Below, piece by piece: positions 39,764-49,400 of a DNA stretch of 64,000 nt (the first letter of the stretch is position 1; the number at the start of each line of letters is the position of its first letter). The notes under the pieces are model-generated. The model was given only the letters and a program-made list of their open reading frames with translations, was not told the DNA's origin and searched no databases. The position numbers were made by a program, and so were the translations under genes. The stretch is from Chaetoceros tenuissimus (taxonomy: Eukaryota; Bacillariophyta; Thalassiosirophyceae; Chaetocerotales; Chaetocerotaceae). The stretch is taken from assembly GCA_021927905.1 (NCBI GenBank), contig BLLK01000025.1, forward strand, positions 310,001 to 374,000, in the 5' to 3' direction.

Positions 39764-41425
39764 ATGAAGATATCTTGGCGATTCATATTAGCGGCATTTC
39801 TATTTTCGACTGTACTATTCAGAAAGTCGGAAGATGACGAGAGATTCAATGTATTGTGGTTGCTGGAAAGAAAAGAATTTGAAAAATTGAGCTTGAATGG
39901 CGTGAAGCGACTCAAATGCGTTAGTGATGATGATGAAGTCATTTCCCATAGTAATCGTATGAAGGTTTATGTCAATACACTTACTGGAAAGACCATCATT
40001 TTTGATGTTGAAGCATCCGATACCATCTACAGTCTAAAGTCCAAGATTCAGGATAAGGTGGGAATTCCTCCGGATCAACAATGCCTTATCTTTGCTGGAA
40101 AGCAGCTTGAGGATGGACGTGGCTTTTCTGACTACAATATCGAGCAAGAGTCTACCCTTTACCTTAGAGTCCGTCTTCAAGGTGGTGGCAAGAAGAAGAA
40201 TGGGAGCAAACACAAACAAGTGGATGAAGTAACAATGAACATCTGTCCAGTTGGGGTGGAACTCGAAATCTATTCGGATATTGAACAGAAATGGAATCGC
40301 AGTGGTACAGTCATTGCGAGTGAAGACAATTCTATCAAAATCAAAATCAAAGGTAGTAATGAAGAAATTTGCTATTCTCTAGAAGAGATTGCTTCGCTTT
40401 TCTTGCAAGGACATGTTCGTCGGAGAAATGAAGGTAGTAGCCCTTCTGAAGATCCCAATCTCATCTTTTATGGCGATAGTTATTGGTCGATAGAAGACTA
40501 TGAAGAACTTGGATTCGATGAAGATACTCCAGTCGATACTGCTGAAAACTTGGAGCGGAAGACGATGAATTCAACCTCTTTGCGAAACGCATTTTTCACT
40601 ACTCGTGAAAAGAGAGAGAAATTCAAAATGGTGGAAGTTGAAGGGGGTGAACTCTATTACCAGATTTACAGAGCTTTTGAAAGAGATAATCTTTTAGAGA
40701 ACAAGTTATACAAGAAGTTTCTCGCCGATCCGGTAATTGTTGAGATGTTGAATCAAGCATTTTTGGAAGAGGGTATCATTGGCATACTACCATTGTTGAT
40801 TGGGGCTTTAGAAAATGCAGACATTAATGTTTTTGCTGAAGGTACCTTTCCATTATTTAGTAAAATCATGAATTATCTAGGAATTACCACGATCAAAGAA
40901 CTTATGAGTTGGGTTGAGGCAATGAACGACGCCACATCCTTGAGTGTCTTAATGATCCTTATCAATCGGTGCCCTTTCCTTCTGGATGCATGTATCATGA
41001 CCAGTATCAAGAAGCACAAGAATAACGAGAAGATAAAGGAACTTATTCGCGTCATCTCTGAGAAGATTGCGTACTGGAACAGGACTGTGATGCCAGAAGC
41101 ATTCCGTGTCATCAAGGACTTTTTGAAGGATGGATCGAAGTCGGTCGATTTCGATTTCAGCTCTGAAGAATTTCCAAAACACTTTACTGGGTTTGACGAA
41201 ATGATAGATGCTGTAGATGATGAATTTCAAACTCAGTTGAAGATGAAAGTCAACCATGTCTGTGTACAACCGGGGTACAGAATCAATGGGTTTCCTAAAA
41301 AGATCTACGATGGGTTTTCCAAAGGAATGGATGATTTTCAAACTTTTTGTCAAAAGTTTGATACAAATAGTCCCAACATTGAACGCATTGATTGCTTCAT
41401 ACAGCTGGTGTTAGAGGTCGAGTAA
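39764..41425 (+). CDS. Membrane-anchored ubiquitin-like-domain protein
   Basis: 553 residues from the Met at 39764, chosen because [19 protein letters not shown] forms a signal peptide or anchor; the frame is open to an ATG at 39554. After about 65 residues a nearly complete ubiquitin fold follows ([71 protein letters not shown]). The ubiquitin C-terminus RLRGG is replaced by RLQGGG and runs straight into KKK and a 400-residue C-terminal region. Lys48 and Lys63 equivalents are retained (AGKQLEDGR; the second lies in IEQES, where Lys63 is Gln-Glu and therefore lost). The C-terminal region is helical and unrecognised. The ubiquitin unit probably acts as an interaction domain; processing by a deubiquitinase is uncertain. 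The next gene starts 30 bp after the stop. Confidence 0.75.
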   Translation: MKISWRFILAAFLFSTVLFRKSEDDERFNVLWLLERKEFEKLSLNGVKRLKCVSDDDEVISHSNRMKVYVNTLTGKTIIFDVEASDTIYSLKSKIQDKVGIPPDQQCLIFAGKQLEDGRGFSDYNIEQESTLYLRVRLQGGGKKKNGSKHKQVDEVTMNICPVGVELEIYSDIEQKWNRSGTVIASEDNSIKIKIKGSNEEICYSLEEIASLFLQGHVRRRNEGSSPSEDPNLIFYGDSYWSIEDYEELGFDEDTPVDTAENLERKTMNSTSLRNAFFTTREKREKFKMVEVEGGELYYQIYRAFERDNLLENKLYKKFLADPVIVEMLNQAFLEEGIIGILPLLIGALENADINVFAEGTFPLFSKIMNYLGITTIKELMSWVEAMNDATSLSVLMILINRCPFLLDACIMTSIKKHKNNEKIKELIRVISEKIAYWNRTVMPEAFRVIKDFLKDGSKSVDFDFSSEEFPKHFTGFDEMIDAVDDEFQTQLKMKVNHVCVQPGYRINGFPKKIYDGFSKGMDDFQTFCQKFDTNSPNIERIDCFIQLVLEVE

Positions 41426-41454
41426 ATGATCCATTAGAAAAAACTATCTACACA

Positions 41455-42519
41455 ATGAAGTGCGGTAACGACAACGAAGAACAAGAGCCAGTGCAAACAA
41501 CCATAGGAGAGCATGTAGAGAAGCTCTATAAAGAAGTGTATCGAAATGCAGCACCTGATGATCCGGAGAAAGAGTCAAGATTGAATACTTTGGAAAGAGG
41601 CCTAAGATCAGAAATGTCTGGTCGCAGACCACATAGGGGCTACGCAGTTGGTACTACTGCAGCAATATGCATGGAAGTATTCGAAAAGAATCCAAACTAC
41701 AAAGCTTTTTCACCTCGTTCTCGTTCATCTCTTATTTACGTAATGAAGTGCGGTGACGACAACGAAGAACAACAAGAACCAGTGCCAACAACCATAGGAA
41801 AGCATATAGAGAAGGTCTATGATGAAGTCTATCCAAACGCAGCACCTGACGATCCGGAGAAAGAGACAAGATTGAATACTTTGGAAAGAGACCTAATATC
41901 AGGAATGTATAGTCGCAGACCACATGGGGGCTACGCAATTGGTACTACTGCAGCAAAATGCATGGAAGTCTTGGTCTACACACTTCGTTCTCGTTCATCT
42001 CTTATTTACGTAATGAAGTGCGGTGACGACAACGAAGAACAACAAGAACCAGTGCCAACAACCATAGGAAAGCATATAGAGAAGGTCTATGATGAAGTCT
42101 ATCCAAACGCAGCACCTGACGATCCGGAGAAAGAGACAAGATTGAATACTTTGGAAAGAGACCTAATATCAGGAATGTATAGTCGCAGACCACATGGGGG
42201 CTACGCAATTGGTACTACTGCAGCAACATGCAAGGAAGTCGCTGAAAAGAATCGATTAGAAGAATTGGAACTTAAAACAGAAAGTGAGAACTTACCATTA
42301 ATTACAGATATCAACGAAAACGATGTCCTTTGTGGAAAAGGAGGAGCTGTAATCTCCAATCAAGGTAACATTTCTTTCCAGAAGTATGTGAAAGAAAAGA
42401 ATAAAGCATATCAAAGTGCAAAAACGACAAAAGACAAGGAACGCATAGCCAACGAGATTAAAGATACCATTCAAAATAAGACTCCATCTGGAAGATTTCT
42501 CAAAAAGTCCGAATGGTGA
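41455..42519 (+). CDS. Tandem-repeat protein with DUF6824 domain, frameshifted near its end
   Basis: 354 residues from the first in-frame ATG. Three repeats begin MKCG.DNEEQ and run through TTIG.H.EK.Y.EVY, NAAPDDPEKE.RLNTLER and GY..GTTAA. The second and third are nearly identical at DNA level (270-bp period). A DUF6824 domain follows (ENDVLCGKGGAVISNQGN, FQKYVKEKN, PSGRFLKK), a domain expanded in diatoms. The frame ends at SEW followed by a stop, where the downstream duplicate reads SENGDGY. The DNA shows a two-base difference (ccgaatgg against ccgagaatgg). Without it, the frame would continue for about 40 codons to a natural stop. This may be a real recent mutation or a sequence error. It starts only 30 bp after the ubiquitin-like gene, so a shared transcript or a missed intron is possible. 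Confidence 0.6.
   Translation: MKCGNDNEEQEPVQTTIGEHVEKLYKEVYRNAAPDDPEKESRLNTLERGLRSEMSGRRPHRGYAVGTTAAICMEVFEKNPNYKAFSPRSRSSLIYVMKCGDDNEEQQEPVPTTIGKHIEKVYDEVYPNAAPDDPEKETRLNTLERDLISGMYSRRPHGGYAIGTTAAKCMEVLVYTLRSRSSLIYVMKCGDDNEEQQEPVPTTIGKHIEKVYDEVYPNAAPDDPEKETRLNTLERDLISGMYSRRPHGGYAIGTTAATCKEVAEKNRLEELELKTESENLPLITDINENDVLCGKGGAVISNQGNISFQKYVKEKNKAYQSAKTTKDKERIANEIKDTIQNKTPSGRFLKKSEW
41714..42235. repeat. 270-bp tandem duplication inside the repeat gene
   Basis: Two copies (about 41714-41965 and 41984-42235) are almost identical, differing by only a few bases near the right end (aaaatgcatgg against acatgcaagg). The period is 90 codons, so the frame is kept. A more diverged first copy begins at 41455. 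The near-identity implies very recent duplication or gene conversion. Confidence 0.9.
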
Positions 42520-42621
42520 CGGGTACATTGCCATTGATGATGAAAATACCAAGAAAAAGATTCAAAATGCGCTTCGTGATTGTAAGAAGAGCGACAAGAA
42601 TAAGAAGGAAAATGCTAAGAG

Positions 42622-43112
42622 GAAGTCGCTGAAAAGAATCGATTGAAGAATTGGAACTTAAAACAGAAAGTGAGAACTTACCATTAATTACAGATATCAA
42701 CGAAAACGATGTCCTTTGTGGAAAAGGAGGAGCTGTAATCTCCAATCAAGGTAACATTTCTTTCCAGAAGTATGTGAAAGAAAAGAATAAAGCATATCAA
42801 AGTGCAAAAACGACAAAAGACAAGGAACGCATAGCCAACGAGATTAAAGATACCATTCAAAATAAGACTCCATCTGGAAGATTTCTCAAAAAGTCCGAGA
42901 ATGGTGACGGGTACATTGCCATTGATGATGAAAATACCAAGAAAAAGATTCAAAATGCGCTTCGTGATTGTAAGAAGAGCGACAAGAATAAGAAGGAAAA
43001 GGCTAAGGCTTCCGTCAAGCAACTGAAGAGATCTACATCTGCTATGCAAGCAGATCAGCCTGGGGGTACTGAAGAGAAGAAGAAGAAGAAGAAGAAGAAG
43101 AAAACCAAATAA
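42622..43112 (+). pseudogene. Orphan second copy of the DUF6824 region
   Basis: Bases from about 42622 repeat 42236 onward with a 386-bp offset. The copy contains an intact DUF6824 domain (ENDVLCGKGG, PSGRFLKK, ENGDGYIAIDD) and a Lys-rich tail ending in a long Lys run. Its frame has no ATG before the domain, and a TGA precedes it at 42630. Because 386 is not a multiple of three, it is out of frame with the upstream gene. It is probably a tandem-duplication remnant unless spliced to an upstream exon that I cannot identify. Confidence 0.6.
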
Positions 43113-43680
43113 CTTACACAGCTTTATTTTAAAATCAATGTGCCGTAATTATCGATAAATGATGTGTGATTGAAGAATTTATGAGTTATTTCTCTATGTA
43201 GAAATGAGCGGCATGAAATCGAGAAAACTGATAAAGTGTAAACCCTCCGGCAGATCCGTGGACTGCATAGAATCCCAACCGTAGCACTTTCACTGGTTCC
43301 AATTGATCCACGTTGTAGTTAATATATTAATCTTCATGATGCAGTCTTCCGGTCTCTGACACCTCCATTATTTCTTTCCTCGTCTCTATTCCAATGAGTC
43401 GGTCATTGTTGTCTACTAATTTAGCTTTTGACGATTGTAGCAGAAATGGGACTGACATGCCTGTCTCTTTTCTTTTCACTATCTTTTCTGAGCTAAATAC
43501 CTCGATGGCACAGTCAATCTTCAAACAAAAACAGTCGATCATGTTTTTTCTCCATTCCCTTCACAAATCATCAACTTTTTCAAAGTGAAAAATCAGCAAG
43601 GTGTGAAATACAAAGCAACATATTCACCATTTCATCTGATAAAGAATAGAGTCTCCATCGCAAGTAAAAGTTCAGTCAAT
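43113..43680. other. Intergenic region, no gene seen
   Basis: 568 bp between the DUF6824 remnant and the next plus-strand gene. Short ORFs on both strands look like chance. No repeat or RNA is recognised. Confidence 0.5.
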
Positions 43681-44744
43681 ATGCAACTTTTTCAGAAAAA
43701 ACTCGCTCTCATTGTAGCATTAGCTCCAACATGTTTTGCAAAGGTAAGATAATATCACGATGAATACTTTTTCATGTCTTTATTTGGGTCAACTAAACTG
43801 TGGTCTCTTTTCTTGGTAACCGGTAGATCTACAAGTCTTCCGTCAAGATGGATTGGCCAATTTTCTCGTTGGCGACCAATCCAGCAACCTTCACTGCACA
43901 TGAATTATACAAAATCGAGAAGTCGTCCATGTCATATCTCGATAATAAAATGAAGAATTCTCCAATTTTTAACAATCAAAACATATATTCCACTGATGTT
44001 GATGTTCGTAGACAAACCAATGGACCTGGGCCAGAACTTGTCTCAATTGCAGCCGAAGTAACAATCATTTATGAAGGAGATGAAAAGCAAGATTTCTCTG
44101 ATGCAATCAGTAAGATATTCAAGACCAGTGATTCGCAGATTCTTTTGAATACCTTGGTCAATGATGGCTTATTTGAAAGTGGATCTCAGGCTTCTACTCC
44201 AACCTTTACAAATGCATCTACTGTCACGCTTGATGATAGTCATCATAGCCAACTTCTTTTCATAATATTGATTTCCTTAGTTGGAATTTTGGTACTTACT
44301 TCTTCTGGAGTTTTGCTTAGTGCAGTCTGCAAACGTAAGAACAAGGGTAGTGAAGACGACACACCAACCATCAAACAAACAAATACATTTGAGACCGTAG
44401 AGAGTAATAGTCCAGGTAAACTCGGTGCAAGAAGAAATATCATTCCTGAATCTGACATGAGTGCTTATGCAATCACACCCGTCAAGAGAGGAGGTAGACG
44501 TGCAGCAAAAACAAGTACAGTAGAGACACCTGGTGCATACTCCAGTGTATCCGATATGATTAGTCCAGCTGGAAGTATGGCTTCGAGAAATCCACTTGGG
44601 ATCATGAGATTGTCTACCTTGAATAGAGTGGAAGTAGGAGAGAAGAATGGAAGACAATCAAATGTGCAAAACATGGGAACCATGTACAGAATCTCCTTGG
44701 ATGAGTCTAATAATACCGAAGACGTAGAACGGGGAGAAATTTAG
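43681..44744 (+). CDS. Type I single-pass membrane protein (two exons)
   Basis: Exons 43681-43743 and 43827-44744, with an 83-bp phase-0 GT-AG intron; 326 residues. Exon 1 encodes just the signal peptide (MQLFQKKLALIVALAPTCFA). The ectodomain of about 170 residues has no cysteine motif that I recognise. One transmembrane helix (LLFIILISLVGILVLTSSG) is followed by a basic stop-transfer (CKRKNKG) and a Ser/Thr-rich cytosolic tail with repeated SPG/TPVKR-like sites that could be phosphorylated. It may be a receptor-like or adhesion protein; the family is unknown. Confidence 0.75.
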
Positions 44745-44859
44745 ATTGAATATATGTATCACTTTAATTACTCTTTTAAAGTACATGAAATGAGAATATT
44801 ATACAAATGAAGGCACATTTAATGCCCCTGTCTTTTACTGAAACCTCTTGCAATAAAAG

Positions 44860-46263
44860 TTATTCTGCTGTTCCCAACTCTATGAATATCTTTTGGAATA
44901 TCATGATTGGAGCAAAATTCTTTAGAACGCATTTACAAGAATCAGGTATAGCCATGTCAGGGAGTTGCATTTGACGTTGGCACTGGACAAGAGTTTTTCC
45001 ACGAAACTTTTCATTGTAAGCATTAATTTCCTCCTCGGTAAGGATAGGCATTGAGCCATTACCATATACGTCACCATTACAAATGAACACTTCAAGAAGA
45101 GGACAAATACATGCCACATAACATGATTTGCTCATTTCACTCACATCAAGATACCGGAGACTCTGTGAATGAATTTGGATTTTCTTTGATGACCTGCTGT
45201 ATATATCGAATTTTATCTTCAAATGCTGTAGATTTCCAAGGCTTTCAATCATTCTCGTAATAAGATCTAAATCGTCATAACCTCTCTGCTCCCTCTGCAC
45301 CCAATGGTTCTCTTCGAAATAACTCTTGAAGTGCATACCAAGTTCCAAATGAGTGAGACTTGATAGTGAAAAAATGGGTGAATTCACAACTTCTGTATTG
45401 CTAATTTTAGCAAAATTCCAAGATAAAGAATGAAGATTTGGGCAGTGAAAAGCAATACATTCTTGCATACGCCGCCCTAGTTCCTCATTGCTTACACCCA
45501 TTGCTGATGGTATATCTAAGGCTTCTGCTTTCTCTTGGAATGTAGGACCAGGATTGCAAAGGTCAATTACAGAATAATTTGTACCGAAGAATTTATCATA
45601 GCAGCTATCAACCCAGAGATCTCCCTGATTACCATATCCAAATTTCATGTTCACTAAATTCGTTGTATTTGTTTCTTGTAGTAACTTCTGAATAATAGGT
45701 ATGAGATTGTATCTGACTTGTACTTTCAAAGATGAGAGATGGCTACCGTAGTGACACATCCATTGAATAGCTGGAATCACAGTTTCTGACTTGAGGGCGT
45801 CTAGATCAGCATTAATGTTTCCTATGCACCGATACATGGGATCCACAAATGACTTCTTCCATTCCTTCGACACTAGAGACATCGTTCTATGAATTTTCAT
45901 AGCATCTTTTATCCACATGCCATCGTGTTGTACTCCGTGTTCTGCGCAATACGATAGAATGTGTGCCCAAATATGATCACAGCCATCGAGGAGTTTCATC
46001 GGATCAACTTTGTCTCCTTGAACAACATGTCTTGAGTATGATCCCTTTCTCCATCTGATTTTTACATCGCTTTCGCTCTCTTTACCATTTCCTTTGTTTG
46101 GTAACACTTGAACTGTCATCCAGGATCCAGCTTTAGGGTAGTCTGTCACAACGCATCGTCTTCCATTGAATTTTCTTTTCGCCCCTCTTCCTCCCTTCGC
46201 GGTCACCAAATCACCGACAGATACTATTGTGCCTTTAGTTTTTGAAATCATTTTAATGAGCAA
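44860..46263 (-). CDS. F-box/LRR-like protein with N-terminal SH3-like/KOW-type segment
   Basis: 467 residues. The N-terminus (GTIVSVGDLVTAKGGRGAKR, then FNGRRCVVTDYPKAGSWMTV) resembles a small beta-barrel of the KOW/Tudor kind that recurs in algal proteins. It is followed by an F-box-like helix (LDGCDHIWAHILSYCAEHG, SLVSKEWKKSFVDPMY). The remainder has irregular leucine-rich segments (LHSLSWNFAKI, LTHLELGMHF, LQHLKIKFDIY, LRYLDVSEMSK). It may be a substrate-recognition subunit of an SCF-type ligase, inferred only from layout. It is comparable to the gene at 13437 but clearly diverged. Its start lies 204 bp from the stop of the giant gene on the same strand. Confidence 0.65.
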   Translation of the reverse strand: MLIKMISKTKGTIVSVGDLVTAKGGRGAKRKFNGRRCVVTDYPKAGSWMTVQVLPNKGNGKESESDVKIRWRKGSYSRHVVQGDKVDPMKLLDGCDHIWAHILSYCAEHGVQHDGMWIKDAMKIHRTMSLVSKEWKKSFVDPMYRCIGNINADLDALKSETVIPAIQWMCHYGSHLSSLKVQVRYNLIPIIQKLLQETNTTNLVNMKFGYGNQGDLWVDSCYDKFFGTNYSVIDLCNPGPTFQEKAEALDIPSAMGVSNEELGRRMQECIAFHCPNLHSLSWNFAKISNTEVVNSPIFSLSSLTHLELGMHFKSYFEENHWVQREQRGYDDLDLITRMIESLGNLQHLKIKFDIYSRSSKKIQIHSQSLRYLDVSEMSKSCYVACICPLLEVFICNGDVYGNGSMPILTEEEINAYNEKFRGKTLVQCQRQMQLPDMAIPDSCKCVLKNFAPIMIFQKIFIELGTAE

Positions 46264-46467
46264 TTAATGTTCAATACTTCACTCCTACTATTTGATCATA
46301 TCACTTCATATCATCATCCTCGCCTTGCCTCTTGTAGAGATGTTTGATGTTGAAACAAAAAAGATCACTATGCGTACGTACTTATATGCGCGAATGGCCT
46401 TTAGTCATACTGTCATTGAACTAAATAATAATAATTTAAAATGTTATGTTTTAACTTTTTTCTTTTA

Positions 46468-49400
46468 TTACAAAATCCTTCCATTCTCAAAAAATAAATC
46501 TGATATTTGAGTTACTGTCTTGTCTTCATCATATTGTATAAATGTCAAGTACTTAATCTTTCTATCTCGAAAGAACAGACCAAGAGGCAAAGATATATCT
46601 CGAGGTTTAGTTGGATCAGTATCTTCAAATACCTCGATATTTTGCAATGACATTTGTTGATTACTATAAGAACGGATTTGAATGTTGCTCCCATAGATGT
46701 ATGGAAGAGTGATGCTAACTTTTTCCAAAGATCCAATAATAATGGTTTGATATACTGCTTTCCCATCATCATTTGTCACAAATAAAGTCATGTTGTACGT
46801 GGAAATGCCTTTGTGGATTACAACTGTGCGAAGCAATTTCTCTTCTCCCAATCGGACCTCGTACAATTTCTCTTCATCTTCTGATGTCGTCTTATACTTT
46901 GAGGATAAGGAACCATCAATAGCCGCTGAGCAGCTATTCTCCGAATCTCTGGCTACTGACGTTTGGCACTGTTTTCCCAGTGCTAGATTGTATCGTTTCG
47001 CAGTTGGAAGCTCTGCCATCCGCCAGGAAAGTCCCATCATTGCAGGAGTAGAAAATTGAAAGCATAACTTGTCTTCTTCACTCGCAGCAAAATCGTCTGA
47101 GAGACAGATTCCAACAAGTTGCTGTAACGTATCCATCTTGAACCGTAACATCGAGTATTCTGTATCAACCAAATATGTTTGGGAAAGACTATATGTAATG
47201 CCTCTGGTGGAACCATGTAAGTAGATCTGTGCACCATTGACGACAGTACCTGCCCCTTTCGATGGTGACATTCTATTAGAGCCGTCTGAGTAGACCAATG
47301 TTCCATGAAATTGAATTATCTCATTTCCGAGCCCAAACGAGAGCTCAAGATCCTATGTAAAGAGTTGGGTTAGTCTAGTCCCCTGGATTTTCAAATGATT
47401 TTACCACAGAAGAATGAACTTACTCTTGTACATGGCTCATCTGGATCTATGGTGAAGCAATCATTTTCAGATTGATCAAAACAATTCACACATGTGCCAT
47501 TAATACCTAGCTTCTTTCCTCCACTACTCGATGTGAAACCATCAAAGCACATACAAGATCGATCTGTGTTGTTCGTGATGCTATCCTTCACATTTACTTT
47601 GTAAGAGTTGGAATCTCGACATTCGCCATTCTCATCTATGAGTGACTCGGGTTTTGAATGTTCAAAGTCAATTGATTGTATTAGCATGTAATCTTCGTCG
47701 CTATTCTTGTTCTCTGAGATAAAATTTCTTTTTTGATCGAGTAAAATGAAATCAATCTCAAGTGTGTCTTGATATTTCACCAATTCGTCAACCTCCAAGT
47801 GCAACATATTTTCAGATCTGGAAGGAGGTATGAAGTCTAGACAGACTATGGGGCACCTTTCTTCGATTGTAGAGTAACCGTAAGATTTGATAGTATCTAT
47901 ATCCACTTCTTGGGAATTCAAGAGACAAATCTTACTCGAAAAGTCATTGTTAAACCTCCCAACATTCACATTGATGGTAGAAAATTTTGATATGGTTAAT
48001 GGGATGTTCAGTTGGATCAATATAACAGTCTCTCCGTAGACTTTTAGGGACTTGTCTGGATCAATAATCATTCCTCCCTCTGAAAAATTAGTGGAGGCGA
48101 TAGGTACCGCTGTTGTATTTACATCAAGGCTTTCTCCATCATAATCATGATTGCTAACTTTAGGTTGACTGGACGATTGACAAATGCCATTGACACAGTT
48201 TCCGGATGCACATTCACGAAAGAAACTACAAACACTTCCATCATATCCTCTGCGACCGATAGTTTCTATACAAACATCTCTTTTCCTAAGAATTTTGCCT
48301 TTGTTTGAAGAAACGAATCCATGTTTACAGGTACACAGATTTCGATGATTCATTTCCGAGGATAATCTAACAGAGTTTATGTCGAATAAAGTGCAATCAC
48401 TATCATAAGTTTGGTAGTATTGAGAAGTATCTTCATGAATCAAGGTAAGGCTTGATAAAACTGTCTTGGCGGAACTTTCAGTACCAGAATGAATATCTTC
48501 TTGTGTAATGGAGATGTAATTGATCGTTGCATTCCGGAAGTTAAATGCTTCGCCCAGAACAATTTTTTGAGTGGGGTCTTGAAATGTGATTGCAGCACAT
48601 CTCGACTCGTAATTGATGACACTGTCTAGTTGATTACTTTCTTCTTCGTTTTCATAAAAACAAATTTCTGTTTTATCTGCGACAGTCTCTGTTCTTTTAT
48701 GGATTTGTAGGTAAGAATACCTATCAATGTGAAGAGAATCGCGAATCCTGTAGATAACCTTAAGTGCACCGAACAAATGCAAAGAACCATTAGTCAGTCT
48801 AACCCCGCCATTTTTCTTCTTGGGTGAAACAGGAATTGATGTATCAAGTGAAATTACTGTAGTGTTGATCCAACTTGTGCTCTCTTCGAGAATCAGAAAG
48901 GGAATGTCCTGTGAAAATGAAAGTAAATGTAAGAAATGTGCGAAGAAATTAGAAAGCAAATCTAAGAGGATATGGTTTCTTACACTTGTAGCGCAGAGAT
49001 TCTCATGGCAAATCCCATTGTCGCATTCATCATCACTTGTACATGCTTCTCCTTCAAAAGAACAAAATTCGCTGAATTCACAAGGAACACATTGATCTAT
49101 TTCACCTTGATTTCTACCGCCGTTCGATGAAACGTATTCAAGATTGCATGTACAAAAAGCAGTTCCGTCATCATTCCACATTGTCTCTGCGTTGGGATCA
49201 ATGCAATTGCCAGTTTCGTCGAATAAAAGTGATTCAAGTTCTTCTACAAATGTAAAATCTAGATGCTCTGTAGGCAAAGTGGATGTTGAGTTCTGCTTCA
49301 CTGCCATGAAGTGTAAAGTTGTCTTCTTGTAGTTAACAATCTTTCCGAGCTTGAAATCTGCTCTATTTGCTACCTTGTCAATAAACTTTAGCTCTTGGCA

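Noticed and set aside
41444-42208. Repeated minus-strand ORFs of 62-68 codons
   Set aside because: They are antisense shadows of the 270-bp repeats in the plus-strand gene.
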